Below are positions 9,716-21,017 of a stretch of 64,000 bases of DNA, piece after piece (position 1 is the stretch's first letter; each line of letters starts with the position of its first letter). A model generated the notes under the pieces. The model did no database searches, was not told the origin of the DNA, and saw nothing but the letters and a program-made list of their open reading frames with translations. Location: positions 5,642,001 to 5,706,000 of the forward strand of contig NZ_CP082164.1 in NCBI RefSeq assembly GCF_023101685.1, given 5' to 3'. A program made the translations under genes and the position numbers. Origin of the DNA: Bradyrhizobium sp. 186. Its GTDB lineage: Bacteria > Pseudomonadota > Alphaproteobacteria > Rhizobiales > Xanthobacteraceae.

Positions 9716-11239
9716 TCAGAAGAAGCCGAGCTTCTTCGGGCTGTAGCTGACCAGGAGGTTCTTGGTCTGCTGGTAGTGATCGAGCATCATCTTGTGGGTC
9801 TCGCGCCCGACACCCGACTGCTTGTAGCCGCCGAATGCCGCATGCGCGGGATAGGCATGGTAGCAGTTGGTCCAGACCCGGCCGGCCTGGATCGCCCGGC
9901 CGAAGCGGTAGCAGCGGTTGGCATCGCGGCTCCAGACTCCGGCCCCTAAGCCATAGGGCGTGTCGTTGGCAATCGCGAGCGCCTCCTCGTCGGTCTTGAA
10001 GGTCGTGACCGAGACGACGGGGCCAAAAATCTCCTCCTGGAAGATTCGCATCTTGTTGTGGCCCTCGAACACCGTCGGCTGGACATAGAATCCGCCGGCA
10101 AGATCGCCCGCGAGCTCGGCACGTCCTCCGCCGGCCAGCAGCTTCGCACCCTCCTGCTTGCCGATGTCGATGTAGGAGAGGATCTTCGCCAGCTGCTCGC
10201 CCGAGGCTTGCGCGCCGATCATGGTATCGGCCTCGCGCGGATCGCCCTGCTTGATCGCGGCGACGCGCTTCAGCGCCCGCTCGATGAAGCGGTCATGGAT
10301 GTCCTCGTGGACCAGCGCCCGGCTCGGACAGGTGCAGACTTCGCCCTGATTCAGCGCGAACATGACGAAGCCCTCGATCGCCTTGTCGAAGAAGTCGTCG
10401 TCTTCGGCGGTGACGTCGCTGAAGAAGATGTTCGGCGATTTGCCGCCAAGCTCCAGCGTGACGGGAATGAGGTTCTGGCTGGCATATTGCATGATCAGCC
10501 GGCCCGTCGTGGTCTCGCCGGTGAAGGCGATCTTTGCAATCCGCGGACTCGAGGCCAGCGGCTTGCCGGCTTCGAGGCCAAAGCCGTTGACGATGTTGAG
10601 GACGCCGGGCGGCAAGAGGTCGCCGACGATCTCGGCCCAGACCATGATCGAGGCCGGCGTCTGCTCGGCGGGCTTGAGCACCACGCAATTGCCGGCTGCG
10701 AGCGCGGGCGCGAGCTTCCAGCAGGCCATCAGCAGCGGGAAGTTCCAGGGGATGATCTGGCCGACCACGCCGAGCGGCTCATGGAAATGATAGGCGATGG
10801 TGTCGTGATCGATCTCGCCGATCGAGCCTTCCTGGGCGCGGACCACGCCGGCGAAGTAGCGGAAGTGATCGATAGCCAGCGGCAGGTCGGCGGCGCGGGT
10901 CTCGCGGATCGGCTTGCCGTTATCCCAGGTCTCGGCGATGGCGAGCCGCTCGAGATTCTCTTCCATGCGGTCGGCGATCTTGTTCAGGATCGCGGCGCGC
11001 TCGGCGACGCTGGTGCGTGCCCAGGCAGCCTTCGCGGCATGCGCCGCGTCGAGCGCCGCTTCGACGTCCTGATGGTCGGAGCGCGCGATCTTGCAGACGA
11101 TCTGGCCGTTCACTGGCGAAGCATTGTCGAAGTAACGGCCCGAGATCGGCGCGACAAACTTACCGCCGATGAAATTGTCATAGCGTGCGGCGAAGGGATG
11201 CTTGGTGACGCTGAGGAATTCGACCTTGTTCATGTTCAC
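9716..11239 (-). CDS. exaC: Acetaldehyde dehydrogenase (ExaC/AcoD type)
   Basis: A 507-residue NAD-dependent aldehyde dehydrogenase that oxidises acetaldehyde (or other short aldehydes) to the acid. Family motifs: [20 protein letters not shown] (NAD binding and the oxyanion Asn), FTGETTTGR, the catalytic Glu in [11 protein letters not shown], and the catalytic Cys in [12 protein letters not shown]. The unusual C-T-C around the nucleophile and the C-terminal [15 protein letters not shown] are typical of the ExaC/AcoD branch. The start is ATG at 11239. A perfect 24-base palindrome lies about 105 bases upstream, and the AcoR-like regulator gene is the next gene upstream on the same strand, so it is probably inducible by that protein. 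Confidence 0.92.
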   Translation of the reverse strand: MNMNKVEFLSVTKHPFAARYDNFIGGKFVAPISGRYFDNASPVNGQIVCKIARSDHQDVEAALDAAHAAKAAWARTSVAERAAILNKIADRMEENLERLAIAETWDNGKPIRETRAADLPLAIDHFRYFAGVVRAQEGSIGEIDHDTIAYHFHEPLGVVGQIIPWNFPLLMACWKLAPALAAGNCVVLKPAEQTPASIMVWAEIVGDLLPPGVLNIVNGFGLEAGKPLASSPRIAKIAFTGETTTGRLIMQYASQNLIPVTLELGGKSPNIFFSDVTAEDDDFFDKAIEGFVMFALNQGEVCTCPSRALVHEDIHDRFIERALKRVAAIKQGDPREADTMIGAQASGEQLAKILSYIDIGKQEGAKLLAGGGRAELAGDLAGGFYVQPTVFEGHNKMRIFQEEIFGPVVSVTTFKTDEEALAIANDTPYGLGAGVWSRDANRCYRFGRAIQAGRVWTNCYHAYPAHAAFGGYKQSGVGRETHKMMLDHYQQTKNLLVSYSPKKLGFF

Positions 11240-11344
11240 TCACTATGTTGCTGTTTGCGCAATCCGTCGTGTGCTCACGATTTGCGCCGACGATGTCGCG
11301 GGAGCGGTGTTATGTCAGCCCGGGCGGAAGCGATGGCTGAGCCG

Positions 11345-11368
11345 ACCTGTCGCAGTTCTGCGACAGGT
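11345..11368. promoter_or_regulatory. Perfect palindrome, probable operator of the GAF/Fis regulator
   Basis: ACCTGTCGCA-GTTC-TGCGACAGGT is a perfect inverted repeat with ten-base arms. The core is TGTC-N10-GACA. It lies upstream of exaC and the same core and spacing recurs at 12579-12596 upstream of the regulator gene. Both points fit a binding site for the Fis-type helix-turn-helix of the neighbouring AcoR-like protein. No -24/-12 (sigma-54) promoter was found between it and exaC. Confidence 0.7.
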
Positions 11369-11462
11369 GATGCGGCCACACACACGGGTTTCATCCTGAG
11401 AGCCGCGCTTGCCCGGGTTCCTCAAAGCAAGGTGCAAGTTGGGTCATGCGCGCCTTCCGCAT

Positions 11463-11541
11463 CGTCATTGCTAGCGGAGCGAAGCAATCCAGAATCTTTC
11501 GGCGGAGGGACTCTGGATTGCTTCGCCTGCTCGCAATGACG
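11463..11541. repeat. Dispersed palindromic repeat, CGTCATTGC type (second copy)
   Basis: The ends CGTCATTG (11463-11470) and CAATGACG (11534-11541) are inverse. Inside, GAAGCAATCCAGA pairs with TCTGGATTGCTTCG. The arms match the element at 4745-4826 and the centre differs. It fills most of the gap between the exaC operator and the end of the regulator gene, and the remaining bases of 11240-11560 show no gene. Confidence 0.85.
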
Positions 11542-11560
11542 AGTGAGGAAACAGCAGGAC

Positions 11561-12523
11561 TCAGTGCGCATTCAGCCCAAACCGATTGAGCTTCCTGTGC
11601 AGGGTTGCGCGGCTCACTCCGAGGGCCTTGGCGGCCGCCGAAACATTGCCGCCCGCGCGCAACAGCGCCCGCTGCAACACCGCGCGCTGACCGCCGGCAA
11701 GGTGGTCGTGCGCGGTATCGCCGCCGAGAAGATCGGCCGCGGGCACCGGCTGCAACGGGCGGCCGGGCGCGATCCCAAGTCCCACCCGGGCGGATCGGGT
11801 CGCGCCTATCACGAGATCATCCGCATCGACCGCGACCAGACCGCCGCACTGGCCGTCCGCGGCCTGTGTCAGCACGATGCGGGCATGGGCGAAGGCCTTC
11901 CGAAACAGTTCGGCCTCGATGCGCTTGGCCGCGTCACCCGCCGCGAGCGCGATCAAATTGGCGAAGGCGTCGGTGCGGTCAGCGCGGCAAGAGGAGACGT
12001 CAAGCACGCCCGCGAACGCCGCCTCATGGTCGTAGATCGGGACGGCGGTACAGCTCAGTAACGTGTTGCGGGTGAAGAAGTGCTGATCGCGATCGATCGT
12101 CAGCGGACGCTGCTCGACGAGGCAGGTGCCGATGCCGTTGGTGCCCTCATGCTGCTCGCTCCAGAGCGCGCCGGTCCACAAGCCCCAGGATTGAAAGGTG
12201 GTGTCGTCGGCCGGCGTGCCGCGACGATCGACCGGCACGCCGTCGCCGTCCGCGAGCAGCACGCAACAGCCGGCGGCGCCGACCGCCTGGTAGAGCCGGT
12301 CCATTGTCCCGTGCGCGGCGGCCAGCAGCGGCGCGATGCGCTCGCGCGCCTGTCGCAGCTGGGCTTCGCTCAGCCGCATCGGCGAGTGACGGCCGCCGGG
12401 ATCGAGATGATGCAGCCGGGACGAACGGCGCCACGAGGCCACGAGCGCGGAGCGAGCCGCCTGGCCTGACACGATGGCGGCCTCGACGCGGGCCGCGTGA
12501 TGCCGGGGGGCTTGCCCATTCAT
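11561..12523 (-). CDS. AcoR-like GAF-domain regulator with Fis-type HTH, no AAA+ domain
   Basis: A 320-residue regulator. The N-terminal part has the AcoR-type opening (ALVASWRRSSRLHHLDP) and a GAF-like sensor (WSEQHEGTNGIGTCLVEQRP, TIDRDQHFF). The C-terminus is a Fis-type HTH (ALLRAGGNVSAAAKALGVSR followed by ATLHRKLNRFGL). The central AAA+ sigma-54 activation domain of true AcoR (about 240 residues with GAFTGA) is absent, and there is no frameshift or scar to explain its loss. It therefore probably acts without sigma-54. The start is ATG at 12523 with GGAGGA eight bases upstream; a GTG directly before it is the alternative. It lies upstream of exaC and is its likely regulator. Confidence 0.87.
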   Translation of the reverse strand: MNGQAPRHHAARVEAAIVSGQAARSALVASWRRSSRLHHLDPGGRHSPMRLSEAQLRQARERIAPLLAAAHGTMDRLYQAVGAAGCCVLLADGDGVPVDRRGTPADDTTFQSWGLWTGALWSEQHEGTNGIGTCLVEQRPLTIDRDQHFFTRNTLLSCTAVPIYDHEAAFAGVLDVSSCRADRTDAFANLIALAAGDAAKRIEAELFRKAFAHARIVLTQAADGQCGGLVAVDADDLVIGATRSARVGLGIAPGRPLQPVPAADLLGGDTAHDHLAGGQRAVLQRALLRAGGNVSAAAKALGVSRATLHRKLNRFGLNAH

Positions 12524-12578
12524 CACTGTTTCCTCCGGAAGACAGTCTAGGCGGTGCCGGCGCGGTCCGGTTGATCTG

Positions 12579-12596
12579 TGTCAACTTTGGACGACA
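12579..12596. promoter_or_regulatory. TGTC-N10-GACA element upstream of the regulator gene
   Basis: TGTC-AACTTTGGAC-GACA lies 56 bases upstream of the regulator start. The half-sites and the ten-base spacing equal the core of the perfect palindrome at 11345-11368, while the inner bases differ. This suggests autoregulation. The remaining bases of 12524-12740 show no gene. Confidence 0.5.
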
Positions 12597-12740
12597 GCGC
12601 AGGGGACAGCCATGGACCCGTTAGCGCGCCACCGTCAAGGCGGCAACATGGCCCCGGCCGTACGACTTTCGGCACCAACGAACATGGCTTCCGATATTCG
12701 ACAGAGGCTTTCGAAGCGGATTTCGGAACGGTCGGAAGCG

Positions 12741-13058
12741 CTAGTTCGGCGGGTTCGTCCGAACGAGATCATGCGGATTGGCATAGTCGAGCTGAAAGCG
12801 CGCCCGCTCGTCCAGCATGTCGGGGTCTATCTTCTCCGAGCGCAACAGCGACACACGCTGCTCGCTCCTGGCGCGCTCGCGCTTGAGCTGCGCCAGTTCG
12901 CTGGTCAGCGCGATGATCTCCTGATCGAGTTCCTGGCGGGCGTTGAGGCCGTACTTGCCAGTATAGGCGTTGATGCCGAAATAGCCGACGATAGCGGCCG
13001 CCATCGCGTAGAGGGCGAGACCGGTCAGGATCGATTTCAGGCGCGCGCGGGAGACCAT
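12741..13058 (-). CDS. ftsB: Septum formation initiator family protein (FtsB/DivIC-like)
   Basis: A 105-residue bitopic membrane protein. It has a short basic N-terminus (MVSRARLKSI), one membrane span (LTGLALYAMAAAIVGYFGI), then a coiled coil (LDQEIIALTSELAQLKRERA) and a C-terminal YANPHDLVRTNP tail. This layout is that of FtsB/DivIC, which bridges FtsL and FtsQ in the division complex. The start is ATG at 13058; a longer reading from 13244 runs through a palindromic repeat and is rejected. In related genomes this gene follows eno and precedes pdhA, which supports the call; here other genes lie on both sides. Confidence 0.85.
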   Translation of the reverse strand: MVSRARLKSILTGLALYAMAAAIVGYFGINAYTGKYGLNARQELDQEIIALTSELAQLKRERARSEQRVSLLRSEKIDPDMLDERARFQLDYANPHDLVRTNPPN

Positions 13059-13161
13059 TTTGGCAACATGGAACAGGTTGGTTAAGGGAGTGCTAATTCC
13101 CTGCCCGCTCCGTCTCGCAGGCCGCTCGGCCGATCGAGGAAATTGAGCCCTCCTCGCCGAT

Positions 13162-13248
13162 CGTCGTGCCCGGCCTTGTGCCGGGCATCCACGTTCTTCG
13201 TCGCTACGGAGAAAGCCGTGGATGGCCGGGACAAGCCCGGCCATGACG
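13162..13248. repeat. Dispersed palindromic repeat, CGTCGTGCCCGG type
   Basis: CGTCGTGCCCGGCCTTGTGC at the left pairs imperfectly with GGACAAGCCCGGCCATGACG at the right, and GCATCCACG pairs with CGTGGAT in the middle. It is a different family from the CGTCATTGCGAG type. It sits between the FMN reductase and the ftsB-like gene. Confidence 0.8.
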
Positions 13249-13265
13249 GAGACTTGAGTGGGGCA

Positions 13266-13817
13266 TCACCCGTGATGCTTCGCCACATGCGCTGCAAACG
13301 CGTCGATGTAGGCCTGGAGCACGTGCTTCAGCGAGTCCTTGACCAGATTGCCGTCTGCGTCGAAGGCGTCGCCGACGGCGTTCAGGTAGATCTCGGGCTG
13401 CTGCATAATCTGGCCGGCAATGCCGGGCAGGATGTTCTGCAAGGTCTTTGCCGCGCTGACGCCGCCCAGCGGTCCCGGCGAGTTGGAAATGATGCCGACC
13501 GGCTTGCCGTTGAACGAGCTCTTGCCGTAGGGCCGCGAGGCGACGTCGATGGCGTTCTTCAGCACGCCCGGGATCGCGCGATTGTATTCCGGCGTGATGA
13601 ATAGGACGCCGTCCGACTTCTGGAGTTTTTCGCGAAAAGACAACCAGTCGGCCGGCGGCGCGCCTTCGAGGTCCTGGTTGAAGAACGAAATGCCCGCCGG
13701 CGTGATGACCTCAAGCTTGAGAGATGCCGGCGCGAGCTTGGCGAGCGCATTGCCGATCTTCAGCGAAAAGCTGTCCTTGCGCAGGCTGCCGGCGATCGTG
13801 ACGATGTTGTAGGCCAT
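13266..13817 (-). CDS. NADPH-dependent FMN reductase (ChrR/YieF-like)
   Basis: A 183-residue flavodoxin-like reductase. The FMN phosphate loop is IAGSLRKDSFS, the isoalloxazine loop is TPEYNRAIPGVLKNAIDV, and SNSPGPLGGVSAAKTL follows; these are the three hallmarks of the NADPH:FMN/quinone reductase family that includes E. coli ChrR/YieF. It probably reduces quinones or chromate-like oxidants in the cytosol. The start is ATG at 13817. It is a lone gene between palindromic elements. Substrate cannot be told from sequence. Confidence 0.9.
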   Translation of the reverse strand: MAYNIVTIAGSLRKDSFSLKIGNALAKLAPASLKLEVITPAGISFFNQDLEGAPPADWLSFREKLQKSDGVLFITPEYNRAIPGVLKNAIDVASRPYGKSSFNGKPVGIISNSPGPLGGVSAAKTLQNILPGIAGQIMQQPEIYLNAVGDAFDADGNLVKDSLKHVLQAYIDAFAAHVAKHHG

Positions 13818-13949
13818 GGGTTGTCCTCGAAATCTTCAGCGGGAGTGCCGGGGCGGCACTTAAGCGATCCGGACCGATGGATGCAAGTGCATGAACCGGT
13901 CCGATTTGGAAACGCTGTGTTTCACGAAAGCAGACAGTTGCCCAAGACA

Positions 13950-13975
13950 ATCAGGCCGCCAAGAGGCGGCCTGAT
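13950..13975 (-). terminator. Strong hairpin after the MBL hydrolase gene
   Basis: ATCAGGCCGCC-AAGA-GGCGGCCTGAT is a perfect 11-base stem with a four-base loop. It lies 23 bases past the stop of the gene at 13999-14997. On the minus strand it is followed by TGTCTTGG, a poor T-run, so efficiency as an intrinsic terminator is uncertain. Confidence 0.7.
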
Positions 13976-13998
13976 CATTGAATAAAATGTCGTACCGA

Positions 13999-14997
13999 TC
14001 AGATCGTCGGATTCCAGGCCGACGGGATCAGGCGATATTTGGCGCCGTCCTTCTCGACATGACCGACCGAGGGGAAGGTGAAGTGGAAGCCGATGACCGT
14101 CGCCTTCTCCGCCGCCGCCATATCGTAGAACTTGTGACGCGTCTCCTGCGCCAGCGCGGCGTCGGTGTCGAACACCACATGCCAGTCCGGATTGCGCAGG
14201 AAGAACTCCGGGATGTTGGTGACGTCGGACTGGATCAGCACCTTGGCACCGCCAGACGCGACCGCGAACGAAGTGTGCCCGGGGGTGTGGCCCGGCGTCG
14301 CGATCGAGGTGATGCCGGGCGCGACCTCCCTGCCCCACTCGTATTTCGTCACCTTGGATTCAAGCCCGGCAAACGTCTTCTTCACGTTGGCAAAATAGTT
14401 CTTCATCATCCCGTTGGACTCGGCCTTGGCGGTGTTGTCCTCGCTGGTCCAGAACTCCCAGTCCTTGCCCGGCACCATGATCTCCGCATTCGGGAAGGCG
14501 AGCGAGCCGTCGGCCAGGCGGATGCCGTTGGTGTGGTCGGGATGCAGATGCGAGAGCAGCACAATGTCGATGCTCTTGGGATCGATGCCTGCGACCGCAA
14601 GGTTTTGCAGCGTGCGGCCGACCGCGCCCTTGCTCGGCTCGAGATTGGCGGCGCCGTTGCCGGCATCGATCAGCACGAGCTTCGAGCCGGTGTTAATGAG
14701 CTGCGGATTGAACGGCACCGTGACCATGCCCTTCGGCATGTAGGCCGCCTCGCCCGCGGCGAGCGCTTCGTCCTTGGGCGCGTTGACGACGAACTTGTCC
14801 GGCATCGGGAAGGTGCGCGCGCCGTCGTTGATCGAGGTGCACTCGTAGGATCCGACCTTGTAGCGGTAAAAGCCGGGCGCCTGCGCGCCGCTTTGCGGCA
14901 CTGAGGCATTGGCAATGGTCGGCCCGAGCCCGGTAACGGCAGCAGCGCCCACCGCGGCTGCGCCTGCGAGCAGGTGACGGCGATTGAGATCGGTCAT
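13999..14997 (-). CDS. MBL-fold metallo-hydrolase with Tat signal
   Basis: A 332-residue metallo-beta-lactamase-fold enzyme. The metal motif is LLSHLHPDHTNG (HxHxDH), followed by GHTPGHTSFAV and GFHFTFPSVGHV with further ligands. The N-terminus MTDLNRRHLLAGAAAVGAAA carries a twin-arginine-type signal, so export to the periplasm is likely. The start is ATG at 14997 with AAGGGG upstream; the longer frame to 15231 overlaps the next gene and is rejected. The class resembles periplasmic AHL-lactonase or beta-lactamase-like hydrolases, but substrate is unknown. Transcribed alone, with a strong hairpin after it. Confidence 0.9.
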   Translation of the reverse strand: MTDLNRRHLLAGAAAVGAAAVTGLGPTIANASVPQSGAQAPGFYRYKVGSYECTSINDGARTFPMPDKFVVNAPKDEALAAGEAAYMPKGMVTVPFNPQLINTGSKLVLIDAGNGAANLEPSKGAVGRTLQNLAVAGIDPKSIDIVLLSHLHPDHTNGIRLADGSLAFPNAEIMVPGKDWEFWTSEDNTAKAESNGMMKNYFANVKKTFAGLESKVTKYEWGREVAPGITSIATPGHTPGHTSFAVASGGAKVLIQSDVTNIPEFFLRNPDWHVVFDTDAALAQETRHKFYDMAAAEKATVIGFHFTFPSVGHVEKDGAKYRLIPSAWNPTI

Positions 14998-15109
14998 GTA
15001 GATGTCCCCTTCTGAGCGCCTTGCGATTTTTCCGCTTTCAATGGCGGCGGAATAATCTCCTGCTTCGCTCAGAAGGCAAGTCCTCTTTTCGGTGACGCGC
15101 CGTCGCACA

Positions 15110-16249
15110 TCACGAAAATTTATTCGGGTTGATGAGGAATTTTTCGCCGGTGGCCCGTTTGGCGTACACCGCGATATTGGCCGGATCGAGCGTCTCCTGA
15201 AGCGACACCACCTTGGTGTAGTGGCTCGCAAAGGTCGTCTTCAATTCGTCGACCACGCGCTGGCGCAGCTTTGCGCCGTCCGCCTGCCCGATCTTCATCA
15301 GGAACGGAAACAGCAGCCAGCCGCCGACGCCCCAGGCCATGCCGAAGCCGCGCGGCAGTTCGATCGGACGGACATCGAGTCCCCCGTAGACGTAGACCTG
15401 CTTGTGCACGTTGGAGCCGTAACGGCTGTACTCCTTGGCGGTCTTGTTGATCGCGACTTCCATGCAGTTGAGGATGTCACCGGCAAGCTTGCCGCCGCCG
15501 ATGGCATCGAAGGCAATGGTGGCGCCGGTCTCGACCAGCGCATTGGTGAGATCACCGAGGAAGCTCGGCGCGGTGGAATCGACGACATACTTGGCGCCGA
15601 GCTTGTGCAGGATGTCGGCCTGTTCCTTGCTGCGCACGATATTGACCAGCGGGATGCCGTCCTTGATGCAGATCTTGTTCAGCATCTGCCCGAGATTGGA
15701 GGCGGCCGCGGTGTGCACCAGCGCCTTGTGACCCTCGCGCCGCATGGTCTCGGTCATGCCGAGCGCCGTCAGCGGATTGACGAAGCAGGATGCACCTTCC
15801 GCCGGTGTGGTGCCCGCGGGCAGCGGCATGCATTCGCGCACTTTCAGAGTGCGGTACTGCGCGTACATCGCGCCGCCGATCATCGCGACGGTCTTGCCCA
15901 TCAGCGCCTTCGCGGCATCGGACGAGCCGGTCTTGATGACAACGCCCGCGCCTTCGTTGCCGACCGGCATGGATTCGTCGAGCCGGCCTGCCATCGCCCG
16001 CATCGCGCCTTCCGGCACCTTCGCGGTGATGACGGGAGACTCTTTCGTGCCCGATGCCTTCGCCGTGCTCATGTCGGCGGCACCGATCAGAAGCCCGAGA
16101 TCGGACGGATTGATCGGCGCCGCCTCGACGCGGACGACGACCTCGTCCGCGGCTGGCTCGGGGGTCGGCACGTCGACCAGCGAGATCTCGAGCTCACCGC
16201 TCTTCCTGATCAGCGAACGCAGTTGCAGTCCGGTCTTGCCGTCGCTCAT
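15110..16249 (-). CDS. MDR-superfamily zinc-binding dehydrogenase / quinone oxidoreductase-like
   Basis: A 379-residue medium-chain dehydrogenase/reductase. The GroES-like N-terminal half has VEAAPINPSDLGLL and GNEGAGVVIKTG; the Rossmann half has HTAAASNLGQMLNKICIKDG, where the nucleotide loop is AASNLG, and IAFDAIGGGKLAGD. Catalytic zinc Cys residues of alcohol dehydrogenases are missing at the usual place, so it is closer to enoyl or quinone reductases. It starts at 16249, 33 bases after the eno stop, and is probably co-transcribed with eno. Substrate is unknown. Confidence 0.85.
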   Translation of the reverse strand: MSDGKTGLQLRSLIRKSGELEISLVDVPTPEPAADEVVVRVEAAPINPSDLGLLIGAADMSTAKASGTKESPVITAKVPEGAMRAMAGRLDESMPVGNEGAGVVIKTGSSDAAKALMGKTVAMIGGAMYAQYRTLKVRECMPLPAGTTPAEGASCFVNPLTALGMTETMRREGHKALVHTAAASNLGQMLNKICIKDGIPLVNIVRSKEQADILHKLGAKYVVDSTAPSFLGDLTNALVETGATIAFDAIGGGKLAGDILNCMEVAINKTAKEYSRYGSNVHKQVYVYGGLDVRPIELPRGFGMAWGVGGWLLFPFLMKIGQADGAKLRQRVVDELKTTFASHYTKVVSLQETLDPANIAVYAKRATGEKFLINPNKFS

Positions 16250-16282
16250 GTCGATCCTCCCCTGTTTTGTCGTAGCGCCGGC

Positions 16283-18721
<2,439 letters not shown>

Positions 18722-18769
18722 CGGCAGCCACAATTGCGTCCATCTCGGCATCCGCAAAGGATGACGACG

Positions 18770-19222
18770 ATGGCGAAGAAATCTCTCCAGCTCGGCCGCG
18801 CGGTCGAATGGCCGCACACTCCGGAAGAAGCCCAGCTTGACCGCGTCCCCAATCCGCAGGCGGGCACGGACTATCTGGTGCGCTTCACCGTGCCGGAATT
18901 CACTTCGCTCTGCCCGGTCACTGGCCAGCCCGATTTCGCGCATCTGATAATCGATTATGCGCCCGGCCCCTGGCTACTGGAGTCGAAGTCGCTAAAGCTT
19001 TACATCGCGAGCTTCCGCAATCACGGTGCCTTCCACGAGGACTGCACCGTGATGATCGGCAAGCGCATCGCCTCCGAGATCAAGCCGAAATGGCTTCGCA
19101 TCGGCGGCTACTGGTATCCGCGCGGCGGCATCCCGATCGACGTGTTCTGGCAGACCGGCCGTGTGCCGAAGGGATTGTGGGTGCCGGCGCAAGGCGTGGC
19201 GCCGTACCGCGGGCGGGGATAA
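18770..19222 (+). CDS. queF: NADPH-dependent 7-cyano-7-deazaguanine reductase (short QueF type)
   Basis: A 150-residue tunnelling-fold enzyme that reduces preQ0 to preQ1 in queuosine synthesis. The catalytic Cys is in [15 protein letters not shown], the QueF motif region is [20 protein letters not shown], and [11 protein letters not shown] supplies the Asp. The length matches the unimodal YkvM-like class, not the long E. coli form. The start is ATG at 18770 with AAAGGA at 18756-18761; an in-frame ATG at 18761 overlaps that site and is less likely. The other queuosine genes are not in this window. Confidence 0.92.
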   Translation: MAKKSLQLGRAVEWPHTPEEAQLDRVPNPQAGTDYLVRFTVPEFTSLCPVTGQPDFAHLIIDYAPGPWLLESKSLKLYIASFRNHGAFHEDCTVMIGKRIASEIKPKWLRIGGYWYPRGGIPIDVFWQTGRVPKGLWVPAQGVAPYRGRG

Positions 19223-19243
19223 TCTTTGGCGGATGCGGCCAGA

Positions 19244-20476
19244 TCAGTGTCCGCTCAGCACCAGCGTCTGGATCGGCAACACCAGGGCCTGAATCCGCAA
19301 CAGCATTGCGTGCACGAGCCCGGTCGCATCGACGACATGCAACGCAAAGCTCTTGAACGAACCGAGCTTCCCCGACGAGATCAATTCGTGATTGCTGGTG
19401 TAGGCGTTGGCGACGCAACTGCTGCCGGGCGTCACGCCCTCCAGCCCGCCGCTGTATATCGGCTCCATGAAAACGAGAATGGTGCCGGGACGCGCGACCT
19501 GCTGCGCCTCGATCAGTTGTTCGCCGCCCCTGAACTGCCCCGCCGCGATGTAGTCCTGCACGTTGGTCACGACCATCGGAATGATCGTCCACGGCTTGGA
19601 GATGCAGGTGGCTTCGGCCACCATTCCGACCTTCATGACCTGAGCCTCGATCTGCCCAAATCCTGCCAACAGGGCACGCCGTCCCGCCCCCTCCGGAATC
19701 AGGACGCCGGCCGACCGGATCATTGGATTGACGATATCGCCCGGCCTCAGCCCGAACTGCTCGACCCGCCCGTCGACACCGGCCCGAATGAACGTCTTGT
19801 CCAGATCGACCTGCGCTTCAGCCAGCGCCGCCTCTGCGCTTGCCTTCTCTGCCGGTAGCAGAGCGCTCAGTCGCGTCATCGCGGATTGTCTGGAAGCAGT
19901 CGCAGCGTCGAGCGTGCCCTGGCGCCCCGCGGCGGCCACTTCGAGCTTTTCGATATCGCGTTGCGGAACGATACCGGGATTGCGCTTTTGCAATTCGCGT
20001 TTGGTGTCGAGTTCGTCCGTCGCCTGCTGCAACGAGCCCTTTGCCTCCTGAAGCTGGCCTTCCGCCTTCGTGATATCGGCTTGCGCCGCCAGCATGGCGG
20101 CATCGACTTCGGCGATCTTGCGCTTGGCTGTCAGGAGCGACGCTTCCTGCTTGGCGCTGTCGAGTCTGAAAAGCACGTCGCCCTGCTTGACGGACGCGCT
20201 CACACCGACATGAACCTCCGCGACGCGGCCGGTGACCTCGGACACGATCGGAACGGTCCGATAGAACAGCGTCGCCGACGAGGTCGAAGGATGATAATAG
20301 AAGATCATCGTGATCAGCGAGACCGTCAGCATCAGGCAGGCGATGATGCCAAATCGCAGCTCGAACCAGACCGAATAGAGCGTGATTTCGTGCCCGATGC
20401 GCTTTCCCTGCCGATAGCGGCGATAGAGATAGTCCGGGAATATCGTCAGGAGGGAGCAGAGAAGAAGCTCAAGCAT
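19244..20476 (-). CDS. HlyD/EmrA-family membrane fusion protein
   Basis: A 410-residue periplasmic adaptor with one inner-membrane span (FGIIACLMLTVSLITMIFYY) after a cytosolic N-terminus that begins MLELLLCSLLTIFPDYLYRR. Then come a barrel-sandwich half (VTGRVAEVHVGVSASVKQGD), a long alpha-hairpin, and the second half (VDLDKTFIRAGVDGRVEQFG). The layout resembles E. coli YiaV/YibH. It starts at 20476 inside the last codons of the upstream membrane protein gene (eight-base overlap), so the two are translationally coupled. No transporter pump gene is adjacent; partner and substrate are unknown. Confidence 0.87.
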   Translation of the reverse strand: MLELLLCSLLTIFPDYLYRRYRQGKRIGHEITLYSVWFELRFGIIACLMLTVSLITMIFYYHPSTSSATLFYRTVPIVSEVTGRVAEVHVGVSASVKQGDVLFRLDSAKQEASLLTAKRKIAEVDAAMLAAQADITKAEGQLQEAKGSLQQATDELDTKRELQKRNPGIVPQRDIEKLEVAAAGRQGTLDAATASRQSAMTRLSALLPAEKASAEAALAEAQVDLDKTFIRAGVDGRVEQFGLRPGDIVNPMIRSAGVLIPEGAGRRALLAGFGQIEAQVMKVGMVAEATCISKPWTIIPMVVTNVQDYIAAGQFRGGEQLIEAQQVARPGTILVFMEPIYSGGLEGVTPGSSCVANAYTSNHELISSGKLGSFKSFALHVVDATGLVHAMLLRIQALVLPIQTLVLSGH

Positions 20477-20924
20477 GGCTGTGCACCTCGCTCTTGGCGA
20501 TGCCGCCCTTGGTATCGCCGGCCGCAGAATCTTGCGCGGCAGCGGCTTCATGCGGCGGCTCGGTCGGATCTTGCTCCGGCGCAACGCCGGCCATCTTCTC
20601 AACCGATCCGGCAATCTTGCGCAGCGGCGTGCTGAAATCCGGCAGATCGATCATGGCGAGGAACAGGCCGATCACCCAGAACAGGTGGTTGTGCGTAAAC
20701 AGCGCCAGCAGCCCCAGCACGGCCACGATCTCAAATTGGAATTTCTGCGACTTGTGGGCCATCCGCTCCGGCATTGTGTGCAGGTGCAAATAGAGATTCC
20801 CGACCGCGAGAACGGCCACCACGAGAACGATGCCGACGACAACCATCAGGACATCGGTGTCGCCGGGCGCCGTAATGAAGGAAGGCAAATGATGGGGCGC
20901 AGCGGGATGAAGCGGTTCACTCAC
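20469..20924 (-). CDS. Small inner-membrane protein paired with HlyD-like adaptor
   Basis: A 151-residue protein with two hydrophobic segments (VLMVVVGIVLVVAVLAVGNL and IVAVLGLLALFTHNHLFWVI) and a polar C-terminus rich in Ala, Glu and Asp. Between them, HTMPERMAHKSQKFQFE is reminiscent of the YiaW/YibI (DUF3302) family that pairs with YiaV/YibH adaptors, but this similarity is weak and from memory. Its 3' end overlaps the adaptor start by eight bases. A joint role in envelope transport or stress is inferred from that coupling. Confidence 0.72.
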   Translation of the reverse strand: MSEPLHPAAPHHLPSFITAPGDTDVLMVVVGIVLVVAVLAVGNLYLHLHTMPERMAHKSQKFQFEIVAVLGLLALFTHNHLFWVIGLFLAMIDLPDFSTPLRKIAGSVEKMAGVAPEQDPTEPPHEAAAAQDSAAGDTKGGIAKSEVHSHA

Positions 20925-21017
20925 GCGACTCTCCCTGAAATTGCGTTGGGAGCTACCGCTCCAAATTCATCCTTTCACATTGCGGGAGCTTGGCAAGCGC
21001 AAAGCCGGCAAGCGCCC

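Noticed and set aside
11240..11344. Sigma-54 promoter for exaC
   Set aside because: AcoR-type control often uses -24/-12 promoters, so I searched for GG-N10-GC; the pairs near GATTGCGCAAAC do not have the right spacing.
13059..13244. N-terminal extension of the FtsB-like protein
   Set aside because: The 62 extra residues are encoded by a palindromic repeat; FtsB-like proteins begin just before the membrane span.
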